A DNA stretch of 64,000 nucleotides from positions 186,001 through 250,000 of the forward strand of contig NZ_JAUOSF010000004.1 in NCBI RefSeq assembly GCF_030548465.1, given 5' to 3'. Shown here piece by piece: positions 54,816 through 63,593 of this stretch (position 1 is its first letter; each line of letters begins with the position of its first letter). Under the pieces are notes generated by a model that had not been told where the DNA came from, did not search any database, and saw only the letters and a list, made by a program, of their open reading frames with translations. The stretch comes from Tamlana sp. 2_MG-2023. GTDB lineage: Bacteria; Bacteroidota; Bacteroidia; Flavobacteriales; Flavobacteriaceae. The position numbers and the translations under genes are program-made.

Positions 54816-55859
54816 ATGAAAATATACATCGCAGGCCACAGGGGCATGGTAGGTTCAGCAGTTTGGCGAGCTCTAGAAAAAGATGGCTATACCAATTTAA
54901 TAGGAAAAACAAGCTCAGAATTAGATTTAAGAGATCAAGTAGCGGTTACCGAATTTATAAAAAAAGAAAAACCTCAAGTTATTATTGATGCTGCTGCAAG
55001 AGTTGGTGGAATTTTAGCGAATAGCCAATTCCCTTATCAATTTCTGATGGAGAATTTGCAAATACAAAACAACCTTATTGACGCCGCGCATAAACATGAT
55101 GTTAAAAAATTTGTGTTTTTAGGCAGTTCTTGTATCTATCCTAAGTTTGCACCACAACCCCTAAAGGAAGACTATTTATTAACCGATAGTTTAGAACCAA
55201 CTAATGAATGGTATGCTATAGCGAAAATAACAGGTGTTAAAGCTTGTCAGGCTATTAGAAATCAATATAAGAAGGATTTCGTAAGCCTCATGCCAACCAA
55301 TCTTTACGGTCCAAACGATAATTTCGACCTAAAATCTTCGCACGTTTTACCTGCCATGCTAAGAAAATTCCACGAAGCCAAAGGTCAAAGGTCAACAGTC
55401 AACAGTCAAAAGTCAGAGGTCAACAGTCAAAAGTCAATAGTCAAAGGTCAAAAAGAGTCAAAGGTCAACTGTCAACAGTCAACAGTCAACATTCAGGACA
55501 AAGCAGTAACCCTCTGGGGCTCTGGAACCCCCATGCGCGAATTTCTACACGTAGATGATATGGCTCAAGCTGTAGTTCATGCCGTAAATAACGTATTACC
55601 AGAGTACCTCTATAACGTAGGCACCGGTAAAGACATCACCATTAAAACTTTAGCGGAAACCATTCAAAAAGTGGTCGGGCATGAAGGTGATATTATTTGG
55701 GATTCAGATAAACCTGACGGTACGCCTCGTAAACTTATGGACAGCTCTAAATTGAACCAACTCGGATGGCAAGCCACGACTTCTCTTGAAGATGGTATCG
55801 CGAGTACCTACAAATGGTTTTTAGAAAATGTAGATGATTATAAAAAGGTAAAGATTTAA
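54816..55859 (+). CDS. fcl: GDP-L-fucose synthase with in-frame repeat insert
   Basis: This 347-residue enzyme makes GDP-fucose from the Gmd product by epimerisation and reduction. The NADP loop is GHRGMVG (7-13), SSCIYP carries the catalytic Ser near 105, and Tyr133-Lys137 sit in EWYAIAK. A start at 54792 would lie inside the repeat array, so the ATG at 54816 is preferred. Residues about 190-226 (from QRSTVNSQK on) are an insert encoded by 15 heptad units, with WGSGTPMREFLHVDDMA resuming normally after it. Family members are near 310-320 residues, so this one is enlarged by that insert. It may still fold if the insert is a surface loop. Confidence 0.9.
   Translation: MKIYIAGHRGMVGSAVWRALEKDGYTNLIGKTSSELDLRDQVAVTEFIKKEKPQVIIDAAARVGGILANSQFPYQFLMENLQIQNNLIDAAHKHDVKKFVFLGSSCIYPKFAPQPLKEDYLLTDSLEPTNEWYAIAKITGVKACQAIRNQYKKDFVSLMPTNLYGPNDNFDLKSSHVLPAMLRKFHEAKGQRSTVNSQKSEVNSQKSIVKGQKESKVNCQQSTVNIQDKAVTLWGSGTPMREFLHVDDMAQAVVHAVNNVLPEYLYNVGTGKDITIKTLAETIQKVVGHEGDIIWDSDKPDGTPRKLMDSSKLNQLGWQATTSLEDGIASTYKWFLENVDDYKKVKI
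55383..55490 (+). repeat. 15 heptad units inside fcl coding sequence
   Basis: Ten 7-nt units (55383-55452), an extra AAG, and five units (55456-55490) total 108 bases, which is 36 codons, so the reading frame is kept. Units are of the RGTCAAN type, as in the array upstream of fcl. In protein they give a repeating Val-Asn-Ser-Gln-Lys-like heptapeptide. Confidence 0.95.
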
Positions 55860-55882
55860 CGAGTACACTCATCTTTACGAAG

Positions 55883-55910
55883 CGTCATGCTGTACTCGAT
55901 TCAGCATCTC
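55883..55910. repeat. 28-bp palindromic dispersed repeat, copy C
   Basis: This element has CGTCATGCTG..CAGCATCTC ends. It is nearly identical to copy D at 56002 and related to copies A and B, with changed but still largely pairing arms (one mismatch). Confidence 0.8.
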
Positions 55911-56001
55911 AAATAAGAGTCCAACGAATAAACAATTAAACGAACAGCTATCAATTATTCACTTTTAACTATTAATTTTTAATTTTTAATTGAAAACGTA
56001 G

Positions 56002-56029
56002 CGTCATGCTGAACTCGATTCAGCATCTC
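56002..56029. repeat. 28-bp palindromic dispersed repeat, copy D
   Basis: The arms ATGCTGAA and TTCAGCAT pair perfectly around CTCGA. It lies 92 bases after copy C in the spacer before the ABC exporter genes. A short TAATTTTTAAT stretch with 7-nt periodicity lies between them. Confidence 0.85.
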
Positions 56030-56067
56030 CTATAAAGCATCAAACAAAATTACACACAACAAATAAC

Positions 56068-56922
56068 ATGAAAACAACACAGGAAGATTGGACGATAGAA
56101 ATCTACCCCAAGTCTAAATTATTCGATCTGAAGCTAAAAGAATTATGGCATTATCGCGATCTCATTGCCTTATTTGTAAGACGTGATTTTGTTGCCGTAT
56201 ACAAGCAAACCATCTTCGGCCCCTTATGGTTTTTTATCCAACCTATCTTAACTACCATTATGTTTATGGTGGTGTTTGGTGGCATAGCAAAAATGAGTAC
56301 AGACGGCATGCCTCAAGCGGTATTTTATTTATCTGGAATTGTTTTATGGAATTATTTTTCAACTTGCTTATCAGGAACCTCAAGCACTTTTGTAACTAAC
56401 AAAGGCGTATTTGGAAAAGTTTATTTCCCAAGGTTGGTGACGCCAATCAGTTTAATTATTTCAAAATTACTAACCTTTGGTGTCCAATTTACACTGTTTT
56501 TAGGAGTGTATTTTTATTTCTTATTATTCAAAGAGTCTCAAATACATCCTAATGCTATGATTATGTTTGTTCCTATTTTAATAATAATCACTGGAGGCTT
56601 AGCTTTAGGCATGGGATTACTAATCACCGCTTTAACTACAAAATATCGAGATTTCACATTTTTACTAAGCTTTGCCATTCAATTAGGGATGTATGCCACA
56701 CCAATTATTTATCCAGCCAGTTCAGTTCCTGGTAAAATGAAACTGATTATTATGGCCAATCCCATGAGCGGGATTATTGAAACCTTCCGTTACGCATTCT
56801 TAGGAGTAGGAAATTTTAGTTGGGGAGCCTTGTTATATAGTTTTATTGTTATGATTGTATTACTCTCCATTGGAATACTCACATTCAATAAAGTAGAAAA
56901 AAGCTTTATGGACACCGTTTAG
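56068..56922 (+). CDS. wzm: ABC-2 type polysaccharide exporter permease
   Basis: This 284-residue permease has about six transmembrane helices. The N-terminal cytoplasmic part (ELWHYRDLIALFVRRDFVAVYKQTIFGPLWFFIQPI) matches Wzm/KpsM-type exporters. WzmWzt pairs move lipid-linked polysaccharide across the inner membrane. wzt follows after 17 bases. An exporter of this type, instead of flippase plus polymerase, implies full chain synthesis in the cytoplasm. Confidence 0.93.
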   Translation: MKTTQEDWTIEIYPKSKLFDLKLKELWHYRDLIALFVRRDFVAVYKQTIFGPLWFFIQPILTTIMFMVVFGGIAKMSTDGMPQAVFYLSGIVLWNYFSTCLSGTSSTFVTNKGVFGKVYFPRLVTPISLIISKLLTFGVQFTLFLGVYFYFLLFKESQIHPNAMIMFVPILIIITGGLALGMGLLITALTTKYRDFTFLLSFAIQLGMYATPIIYPASSVPGKMKLIIMANPMSGIIETFRYAFLGVGNFSWGALLYSFIVMIVLLSIGILTFNKVEKSFMDTV

Positions 56923-56939
56923 AATTAAAAAACAAAAAA

Positions 56940-58208
56940 ATGAAACCTGCAATAAAAATAGAAAATTTAAGCAAACAATATCGCCTTGGCTCCGTAGGCA
57001 CAGGCAGCTTTGCGCACGACATGAACCGCTGGTGGCATACAGTGAGAGGAAAAGCAGACCCCTATTTAAAAATAGGTGAATCAAACGATAGAACTAAAAA
57101 AGGAAATTCCGATTACGTTTGGGCTTTACAGAACATTAATTTTGAGGTGCAACCTGGAGAAGTTTTGGGCATTATCGGTAAAAATGGCGCAGGAAAATCT
57201 ACCCTTTTAAAGTTACTGAGCCGTGTTACAGCACCAACAACCGGAAGCATAAAAGCTAGAGGGCGTATAGCTTCTTTACTTGAAGTAGGCACTGGTTTTC
57301 ATCCAGAATTAACAGGACGAGAAAATGTCTTTTTAAATGGCGCCATCATGGGCATGACCAAAAAAGAAATTGCTTCTAAATTTGATGAAATTGTTGATTT
57401 TGCAGGGTGTGAACGTTATATCGACACCCCTGTTAAACGCTATTCTTCAGGGATGTATGTCCGTTTAGCCTTTGCAGTTGCCGCTCATCTAGAACCTGAA
57501 ATTTTAATTGTAGATGAAGTATTGGCTGTTGGAGATGCAGAGTTTCAGAAAAAGGCCATAGGTAAAATGAAAGAAGTCTCTAAAGGAGGAGGAAGAACGG
57601 TGTTGTTTGTGAGTCATAATATGGCTAGTATTCAACAATTGTGTTCTCGTTGTGTTATTTTAGAAAATGGAACAAAAATATTTGAAGGTGATGTCAATAA
57701 AGCTATTACAAGGTATTTACAAAACAGTAAGCTTGATGCGCAACTTAAATTAGTTGATCGTAAAGATAGAACTGGAACAGGTAATTTAAAATTTAGTGAC
57801 TTTAGAGTTATAAGGGAGAAAACAAATGAGTCCATTGATTGTATTATTTCTGGTGATGACGTTATTTTTCAATTTGAATTAATTGGTGGTTCTGTAAACA
57901 ACGTTAATTTCAGAATGCAAGTTTTTGATTCCAGTAATCATTTAAAATTTTTATGCAATAACCTACATTCGGCTTCAGCGTTTAAATATGTTAAAGGAAC
58001 CAATAAAGTACAGTGTAAAATAGCTTCATTCCCGTTACTAACCGGAGATTATTATGTTAACCTTAGATGCCGAGCGGAAAATGAAATCCAAGATGACATA
58101 GAATTTGCGTTTGAATTTAAAGTAGAAAATGGAGATTTTTTTGGTACCGGGAACATCCCAGCAATACATGACGGGATTTTAATAAATCATAAATGGGAAA
58201 TTATATAA
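56940..58208 (+). CDS. wzt: ABC polysaccharide exporter ATPase with Wzt C-domain
   Basis: This 422-residue ATPase has Walker A GKNGAGKST (80-88), signature YSSGM (168-172) and Walker B ILIVDE (188-193). The C-terminal region (about 260-420) matches in position and length the Wzt carbohydrate-binding domain, which recognises the end of the polymer before export. Its end overlaps the first sulfotransferase gene by 16 bases. Confidence 0.93.
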   Translation: MKPAIKIENLSKQYRLGSVGTGSFAHDMNRWWHTVRGKADPYLKIGESNDRTKKGNSDYVWALQNINFEVQPGEVLGIIGKNGAGKSTLLKLLSRVTAPTTGSIKARGRIASLLEVGTGFHPELTGRENVFLNGAIMGMTKKEIASKFDEIVDFAGCERYIDTPVKRYSSGMYVRLAFAVAAHLEPEILIVDEVLAVGDAEFQKKAIGKMKEVSKGGGRTVLFVSHNMASIQQLCSRCVILENGTKIFEGDVNKAITRYLQNSKLDAQLKLVDRKDRTGTGNLKFSDFRVIREKTNESIDCIISGDDVIFQFELIGGSVNNVNFRMQVFDSSNHLKFLCNNLHSASAFKYVKGTNKVQCKIASFPLLTGDYYVNLRCRAENEIQDDIEFAFEFKVENGDFFGTGNIPAIHDGILINHKWEII

Positions 58209-58990
58209 ATATATTGAAAAGCAAGTTTAATGTCTTCTTAAGAAAGAAACCTGACTTCATAATAATTGGAGTTCAAAAAGGAGGCACAACATCATTGTTT
58301 AACTATTTGTCATCTCATCCTAAAATTAAAGCCTCCAGTAAAAAGGAAATACACTATTTTGATTATAATTATGGCAAAGGATTAAGCTGGTATTTAAGGT
58401 ATTTTCCTTATAAGTGGGATGCCATCGGTAAAATTACAGGTGAATCTAGTCCTTACTATATTTATCACCCTTTAGCCATCAAGAAAATTAAAAAAGATTT
58501 TCCTAATGTTAAATTAATTATCATGTTTAGGGAGCCTCTATCTAGAGCTTATTCACAATACAAAATGGAATTAAGAAAAGGAAAGGAGAAAGAATTATCT
58601 TTTGAAGAGGCTGTTAAAAATTTTAATGAAATTAACTTAGAGCATGAAAAGTTAAAAAATAAATCAGTGCTCTATAGCTATAGCCATCAGAATTTCTCCT
58701 ATTTAAATAGAGGCCAATATGCCGACCAATTAAAGGAGGTTTATAAACATTTTACCGAAGACAAAGTTTTACTATTAAAAAGTGAAACATTTTTTTCAAA
58801 AACAAAAGAATCATTGGAAGAGGTCTATCATTTTTTAGGAATAAACCCCTTTTTTGATTTCCCTATTGAAATACATAATAAAGGCAATTACGATTTAAAA
58901 CCAGATATACTACCCCAAAAGTATAATTCGTTTTTCACGAAGTCAAATAGCGACTTATCCAAAATGACAAATGGGAAAATTAGTTGGTAA
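58193..58990 (+). CDS. PAPS-dependent sulfotransferase
   Basis: This 265-residue protein resembles heparan N-sulfotransferase-type enzymes. The 5'-phosphosulfate loop is GVQKGGTTS (26-34) and the 3'-phosphate motif is REPLSRAYSQY (113-123). KEIHYFD is also typical. It should transfer sulfate from PAPS to a sugar. Overlap with wzt by 16 bases links sulfation to this glycan. Confidence 0.9.
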   Translation: MGNYINILKSKFNVFLRKKPDFIIIGVQKGGTTSLFNYLSSHPKIKASSKKEIHYFDYNYGKGLSWYLRYFPYKWDAIGKITGESSPYYIYHPLAIKKIKKDFPNVKLIIMFREPLSRAYSQYKMELRKGKEKELSFEEAVKNFNEINLEHEKLKNKSVLYSYSHQNFSYLNRGQYADQLKEVYKHFTEDKVLLLKSETFFSKTKESLEEVYHFLGINPFFDFPIEIHNKGNYDLKPDILPQKYNSFFTKSNSDLSKMTNGKISW

Positions 58991-59002
58991 ATAATTAAAT
59001 GT

Positions 59003-59698
59003 ATGATATCACACAAGCATAAATGTATTTTTATACATATCCCGAAAACAGCAGGATCAAGTATTAATAAATACTTAACAGAAGGAAAATCATTTGATTG
59101 GAGAATTCCTAATTATGAATATTTATATGGTTGGTGTCCAGAGCGTCAAATACATATGCAACATGCCACAGCTAAACAAATGTTGGAATTAGAATTGGTA
59201 ACACAGCAACAATGGGATGAATACTATAAATTTACATTTGTTAGAAATCCATGGGACAGGGCGTATTCTGATTATTTGTGGGTTATGAAAGATACAGGCA
59301 CAAAAGGTAGCTTTGAAGATTTTTTATTAAAAAAAGGTGGCTTCAGCGTAGTACTTTCTGATAAAACTAAAAAAGAATTTAGAGGCGATCATTTATTAAA
59401 ACAAACAGAATTTTTCGATACTAACAAAAACCAGCAGTTTAGTGTTAATAAAGTAGGAAGATTTGAAAATTTAAAAGAAGATCTCTCCGAAATAAAAGAA
59501 ATATTAGGCATTAAAAATGATAAAAAATATTTCGAAAAAAAGAATTCGAATAAAATGGCTTTTTATGATTTTTACCAGATTAATCAAATTAATTTAGTGA
59601 AAAGACAATACCAGAAAGATATTGATTTATTAGAATATAATTACCCCAATATATTTGAAATCATTTCACGTAAATTAAAAAAGAAATTAAAACTATAG
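59003..59698 (+). CDS. Sulfotransferase family 2 protein
   Basis: This 231-residue protein has the 5'-phosphosulfate-binding HIPKTAGSS (12-20) and the 3'-phosphate motif RNPWDRAYSDY (81-91), the pattern of HNK-1/chondroitin-type carbohydrate sulfotransferases. It follows the first sulfotransferase by 12 bases and precedes a GT2 gene by 5. The acceptor sugar is unknown. Confidence 0.9.
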   Translation: MISHKHKCIFIHIPKTAGSSINKYLTEGKSFDWRIPNYEYLYGWCPERQIHMQHATAKQMLELELVTQQQWDEYYKFTFVRNPWDRAYSDYLWVMKDTGTKGSFEDFLLKKGGFSVVLSDKTKKEFRGDHLLKQTEFFDTNKNQQFSVNKVGRFENLKEDLSEIKEILGIKNDKKYFEKKNSNKMAFYDFYQINQINLVKRQYQKDIDLLEYNYPNIFEIISRKLKKKLKL

Positions 59699-59703
59699 AT
59701 TTA

Positions 59704-60573
59704 ATGAAAATCTTAACCATAATTGTCACCTATAACGGAAATAAATGGGTAGACAAGTGTTTTACTAGCCTAAAACAATCTTCTATACCGGTAGACGTGA
59801 TAGTTCTAGACAACGGTTCTACAGATGGCACCATAAACAATATAAAAAATAACTTTCCCGAAGTTGAATTAATCGAAACTGGTGAAAATTTAGGCTTTGG
59901 TAAGGCTAATAACATTGGCCTTAAAAAAGTTTTAGATGAAAATTATGATTATGCATTCTTATTAAATCAAGATGCTTGGGTTGAACCAGATACCATAGGG
60001 AAATTGACCCAGATATCATTGAAACATCCAGAATATGGTATTTTAAGCCCAATTCATTTAGCAGGATCTGGCGAGGCAATTGATAGGATTTTCCAAAACT
60101 ATTTAGGAGTTAATTTTGTCACTCATTTTCTTTCTGACTTATATTTAGGTAAACAAAAAGAACATTATGTAACGAAGTATGCCAATGCGGCAGCTTGGCT
60201 CATTCCAAATAAAACTTTAAAAACTATAGGACTTTTTGATTTGATGTTCTCTCATTATGGTGAGGATGATGACTTTGTAATTCGTTTACATCAAGCAGGT
60301 TTAAGGCTAGGCTTAGTTCCCAACAGTAGGATTTACCACGATCGACCTCAACAAACCACTAGAAGTGATTTGTTTTATAAGAATGAAATTTCTGTCCTAG
60401 CCTTAAAGCAAGCAAAGCATAAAAATATCGCAAAACATTTTCTATATAGACGAATAGTTGCTCAATATTTTACACTCTATTTTACGTCATTTGGTAGGAA
60501 TAAAAGCATCCGAAGAAAAATTAAAATTGATAAAGAAACTTTAGTTTTTTTAAAACCCTTAGGAAAAGGTTAG
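59704..60573 (+). CDS. Family 2 glycosyltransferase, rhamnosyltransferase-like
   Basis: This 289-residue GT2 enzyme shows ILTIIVTYNG, VIVLDNGSTDGT and ENLGFGKANNIGL. The metal motif region is FLLNQDAWV near residue 100, and DLMFSHYGEDDDFVIRLHQAG is the ED-type catalytic region. These are features of WbbL-type transferases. It starts 5 bases after the second sulfotransferase. The sugar added is not known. Confidence 0.88.
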   Translation: MKILTIIVTYNGNKWVDKCFTSLKQSSIPVDVIVLDNGSTDGTINNIKNNFPEVELIETGENLGFGKANNIGLKKVLDENYDYAFLLNQDAWVEPDTIGKLTQISLKHPEYGILSPIHLAGSGEAIDRIFQNYLGVNFVTHFLSDLYLGKQKEHYVTKYANAAAWLIPNKTLKTIGLFDLMFSHYGEDDDFVIRLHQAGLRLGLVPNSRIYHDRPQQTTRSDLFYKNEISVLALKQAKHKNIAKHFLYRRIVAQYFTLYFTSFGRNKSIRRKIKIDKETLVFLKPLGKG

Positions 60574-60597
60574 ATTTTTATAATTAAGTCTAAGAAA

Positions 60598-61839
60598 ATG
60601 AAAATACTTCATATAAGTACATATGATTCAGGAGGAGCTTTTATTGGAGCCAATAGGCTACATAGGTCTTTATTGAAACACAATATTGATTCTAAAATAC
60701 TTGTTAAGAATCAATATTCGGCTGAAAACAATGAAAAATTATCGCGTATAAATCAGAAGGATAAAAGCTTAAATATTATTAATAGAATACAGGCTAAATT
60801 AGGCTTCCCGGTGACTTCGAAACAAAAACGATATCATTTTTTATCAAATAAAGGCAATGATTTTGAAATTATTTCTTTCCCTTTTTCTGATTTTGAAATT
60901 ACTAAAACCAAAGAATATGAAGAGTGTGATATTGTTCATTTACATTGGGTAGCAGGCTTTTTAGATTATAAGAGCTTCTTTAAAAAATGTAAAAAGCCAG
61001 TTGTTATTACATTGAGAGATCTATTCCCCATTCAAGGAATTTTTCATTATCATAATGATTATTTGAATAATAAAGACACTCTTGGAGGTCTTGAAGATAA
61101 AATGAAGGATTTAAAACTCTGTGCAATTCAAAATTTTAAATTGCCCATTTATGTTGTAGGAATTTCATCATGGATTACGAAAGAATCATTGAAGAGTACC
61201 ATTCACAAAGGCTTTGAGCATTTTACCATACCAAATTGTATTAATCTTGATGACTATGTTATTTATGATAAGAAGCAAGTTAGAAAGGAATTTAATATAG
61301 AAATGAATTCTTTTGTAATCTCATTTGTATGTCACGGTGTTTCCGCGAAACGAAAAGGCATTGATATGTTAATAAAGGCCATTAGTGATTTAAAAATTGA
61401 ACAGCCCATAACTGTTTTAACTGCCGGGGGAGGTACCCCACCTCAATTTCCTTTAAATATTATTCACAGACATTTAGGGAAACTTAATAGCGAATATTTA
61501 AATAAGGTCTATGGAGCTTCTGATGTATTTGTTATGCCTTCCAGAGAGGAAGCTTTAGGGAATGTGATGCTAGAAGCTATAGCATGTGGGACTCCTGTGT
61601 TGGCAACCCCTGTTGGAGGACCAAAGGATGTTATCCAAGAAGGAGTTAATGGACTGTTGTCTAAAAGCGTTTCCTCTCAGGGTTTGAAAGAGGTTATAGA
61701 GCGATTTATAAAATCAAAGTCGCAGTATTACCCAGAAAAGGTTAAAAACTCACTTAAAGAAAAATATACTGAAGAGGTAATTGCTTCGAAATACATTAAA
61801 CTATATAAGTTATTAATTGAGAACACTATAAAGAAGTAA
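60598..61839 (+). CDS. Family 4 glycosyltransferase
   Basis: This 413-residue GT-B enzyme has the N-terminal ISTYDSGGAFIGANRLHRSL, a central SAKRKGIDML and the donor-site block PSREEALGNVMLEAIACGTPVLATPVGGPKDVI with the EX7E glutamates. Overall it resembles WcaC/WcaL-like retaining transferases. It is the last gene before a stretch of decayed sequence. Confidence 0.9.
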   Translation: MKILHISTYDSGGAFIGANRLHRSLLKHNIDSKILVKNQYSAENNEKLSRINQKDKSLNIINRIQAKLGFPVTSKQKRYHFLSNKGNDFEIISFPFSDFEITKTKEYEECDIVHLHWVAGFLDYKSFFKKCKKPVVITLRDLFPIQGIFHYHNDYLNNKDTLGGLEDKMKDLKLCAIQNFKLPIYVVGISSWITKESLKSTIHKGFEHFTIPNCINLDDYVIYDKKQVRKEFNIEMNSFVISFVCHGVSAKRKGIDMLIKAISDLKIEQPITVLTAGGGTPPQFPLNIIHRHLGKLNSEYLNKVYGASDVFVMPSREEALGNVMLEAIACGTPVLATPVGGPKDVIQEGVNGLLSKSVSSQGLKEVIERFIKSKSQYYPEKVKNSLKEKYTEEVIASKYIKLYKLLIENTIKK

Positions 61840-61996
61840 TCAGTTAATTTGGTTCTAATTTCTATTTTAGATAATCGCTCCTTAGCTTTAGAATAATGAC
61901 ATAAATAGCAGCCCAATAAGTATTAATTTAAAAATGTAAGCTTCCCATAAACCCGAACTGTTTGAAAGTAATTAATATTTTTTTAATTTGATCAGT

Positions 61997-62150
61997 ATGA
62001 TGAGACGAAGTAAATTTACCCCGAAACAGATTGCTAAGATTTTAAAGGAGTTTGACAACGGAGAGAGTGTCGACCAAATAAGCCGTTAGCACGGTTAAGC
62101 TTACATTAGAAGGTACCAATGCCAAAGTGGTTTTCAACGAGTGAGATAAG
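61997..62150 (+). pseudogene. Remnant of an IS3-family transposase orfA
   Basis: Translation from 61997 gives MMRRSKFTPKQIAKILKEF followed by a second stretch with GESVDQISR. This matches the N-terminal helix-turn-helix of IS3-family OrfA, and then stops interrupt the frame near 62087. Further residues are shifted and unclear. TGTAAGCTTCCCATAAACC upstream (about 61937) may be a relic of an IS end. No orfB is present. Confidence 0.8.
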
Positions 62151-62282
62151 TTTAAAACTTACACCTGGCATCGAATTTATAATAATTATGAACAAACCAG
62201 CTTTTCTATTTGACGGTAGAAATATTATGGGTAAAAAACTTTAGAGCTAATCGGATTTCAAGTATATGTAATCGGACAATAA
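62151..62282 (+). pseudogene. ugd: Remnant of UDP-glucose 6-dehydrogenase C-terminus
   Basis: Three frames are needed to read the tail of a Ugd-like enzyme: WHRIYNN (from 62166), then MNKPAFLFDGRNIMGKKL (from 62188), then LELIGFQVYVIGQ and a stop TAA at 62280-62282. The FDGRN block is the known Ugd C-terminal signature. At least two frameshifts and the absence of the rest show it is dead. It joins directly to the transposase relic, which suggests an old insertion or rearrangement in the polysaccharide locus. Confidence 0.78.
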
Positions 62283-62445
62283 AGACCGAAGCCATTAATT
62301 TATCAAGATAATACTGATTACCATATTATTAGCTCCCTTTCAAAGTACAGAATTTAAAATATTAAGTGAGATATACTTTTAATCTCTCCTTAATTTTGAT
62401 GAATTTAACAAAACAGGATAATTATATTATTCAAAATATAAATAG
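62283..62445. other. Short non-coding spacer after the gene remnants
   Basis: About 160 bases with no recognisable gene lie between the remnant and the next sulfotransferase. They may hold its promoter, but no clear TAnnTTTG box is seen. Confidence 0.4.
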
Positions 62446-63366
62446 ATGAAGAAAAATATATTAGTAACAGGTTCTCATCGCTCAGGTTCAACTTGGACAG
62501 GAAAAGTAATTGCCAGAGCCCCTAAAGTAAGATACATCCATGAACCGTTTAATATTAGTCTAAAACGAAATAATTCTCCTTTTAAGTTTTGGTTTGAGTT
62601 TTTAACTGATAGTTCACAAGAACATCAGGAAAGATCTAAATCATATATAAATTCCTTTTACACTGTATTTAATAATGATAAGTTAAATGAATTTATAAAG
62701 ATACGCACTGCAAAATCACTTTATCATTTTCTTTATGACTTGAAGACAAGGTATTCATATAGAACTATTTTTAAGGATCCTATTGCAATAATGTCAACAG
62801 AATGGATTTATAAAAACTATGATATTGATATTGTTATCCTAATTAGGCACCCAGCTGCTTTTGTCGCAAGTTTAAAAGTAAAAGGTTGGCAATTTGATTT
62901 TAATAACTTTCTAAATCAACCTCTTTTGATGAATACTTACTTAAAAGATTATGAAACATTAATTCATGATTATTCAAAGAATAAAAAGGATATAATAGAC
63001 CAAGGAATTTTACTCTGGAATATCATACATGACACAATAGATTATTACAAAAATAAATATTCAAATGAATGGTATTTTGTTAAACATGAAGACCTCTCCT
63101 TAAATCCAGAACAGGAGTTTCGAAAAATGTTCTCGAAAATTGGTCTTACTGTAGATTCAAATGTTGAAAATTATATCTTTACGTCTACTAATAAAAATAT
63201 GGACTCGAATGTAATATTAAATTCAACAGAAGTATTTGATACTAGTAGGAATTCAAAAGAAAATATTAAAACATGGCAAAAGAGATTGTCAAATGATGAA
63301 ATAAAAAGAATAAAAATTGGAACAAAACCTGTTTGGAAAAAATTTTATACTGAGAAAGATTGGTGA
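62446..63366 (+). CDS. Sulfotransferase
   Basis: This 306-residue protein opens with ILVTGSHRSGSTWTGKVI, a classical PAPS phosphosulfate-binding loop. The 3'-phosphate region is DIVILIRHPAAFVASLK near residue 130-145, followed by WYFVKHEDLSLNPEQEF. It is the third sulfotransferase of the locus, which suggests sulfation at several positions or on several sugars. It stands apart from the first two, after the remnants. Confidence 0.88.
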   Translation: MKKNILVTGSHRSGSTWTGKVIARAPKVRYIHEPFNISLKRNNSPFKFWFEFLTDSSQEHQERSKSYINSFYTVFNNDKLNEFIKIRTAKSLYHFLYDLKTRYSYRTIFKDPIAIMSTEWIYKNYDIDIVILIRHPAAFVASLKVKGWQFDFNNFLNQPLLMNTYLKDYETLIHDYSKNKKDIIDQGILLWNIIHDTIDYYKNKYSNEWYFVKHEDLSLNPEQEFRKMFSKIGLTVDSNVENYIFTSTNKNMDSNVILNSTEVFDTSRNSKENIKTWQKRLSNDEIKRIKIGTKPVWKKFYTEKDW

Positions 63367-63593
63367 TTTAAGAAACAAGTTCTCATGTTATTTTATATGA
63401 TCATACTAGAAAACATTACACTGATTAGGGTCCATTATTTTTTTTAAAACACGCCTTTTGCCAAAACCCAGTTATAAAAATTGAACACTGTAATTTATTA
63501 AGTTAAAGATGGAAAGCCTACAACACGACTAATAGATAAAATCTTCTCGGATCTTCAAAATTTTATTAAAATAAACTTTAAAACCAAAAATTA

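Noticed and set aside
61728..61916. Minus-strand open frame at the end of the GT4 gene
   Set aside because: It is antisense to conserved glycosyltransferase sequence.
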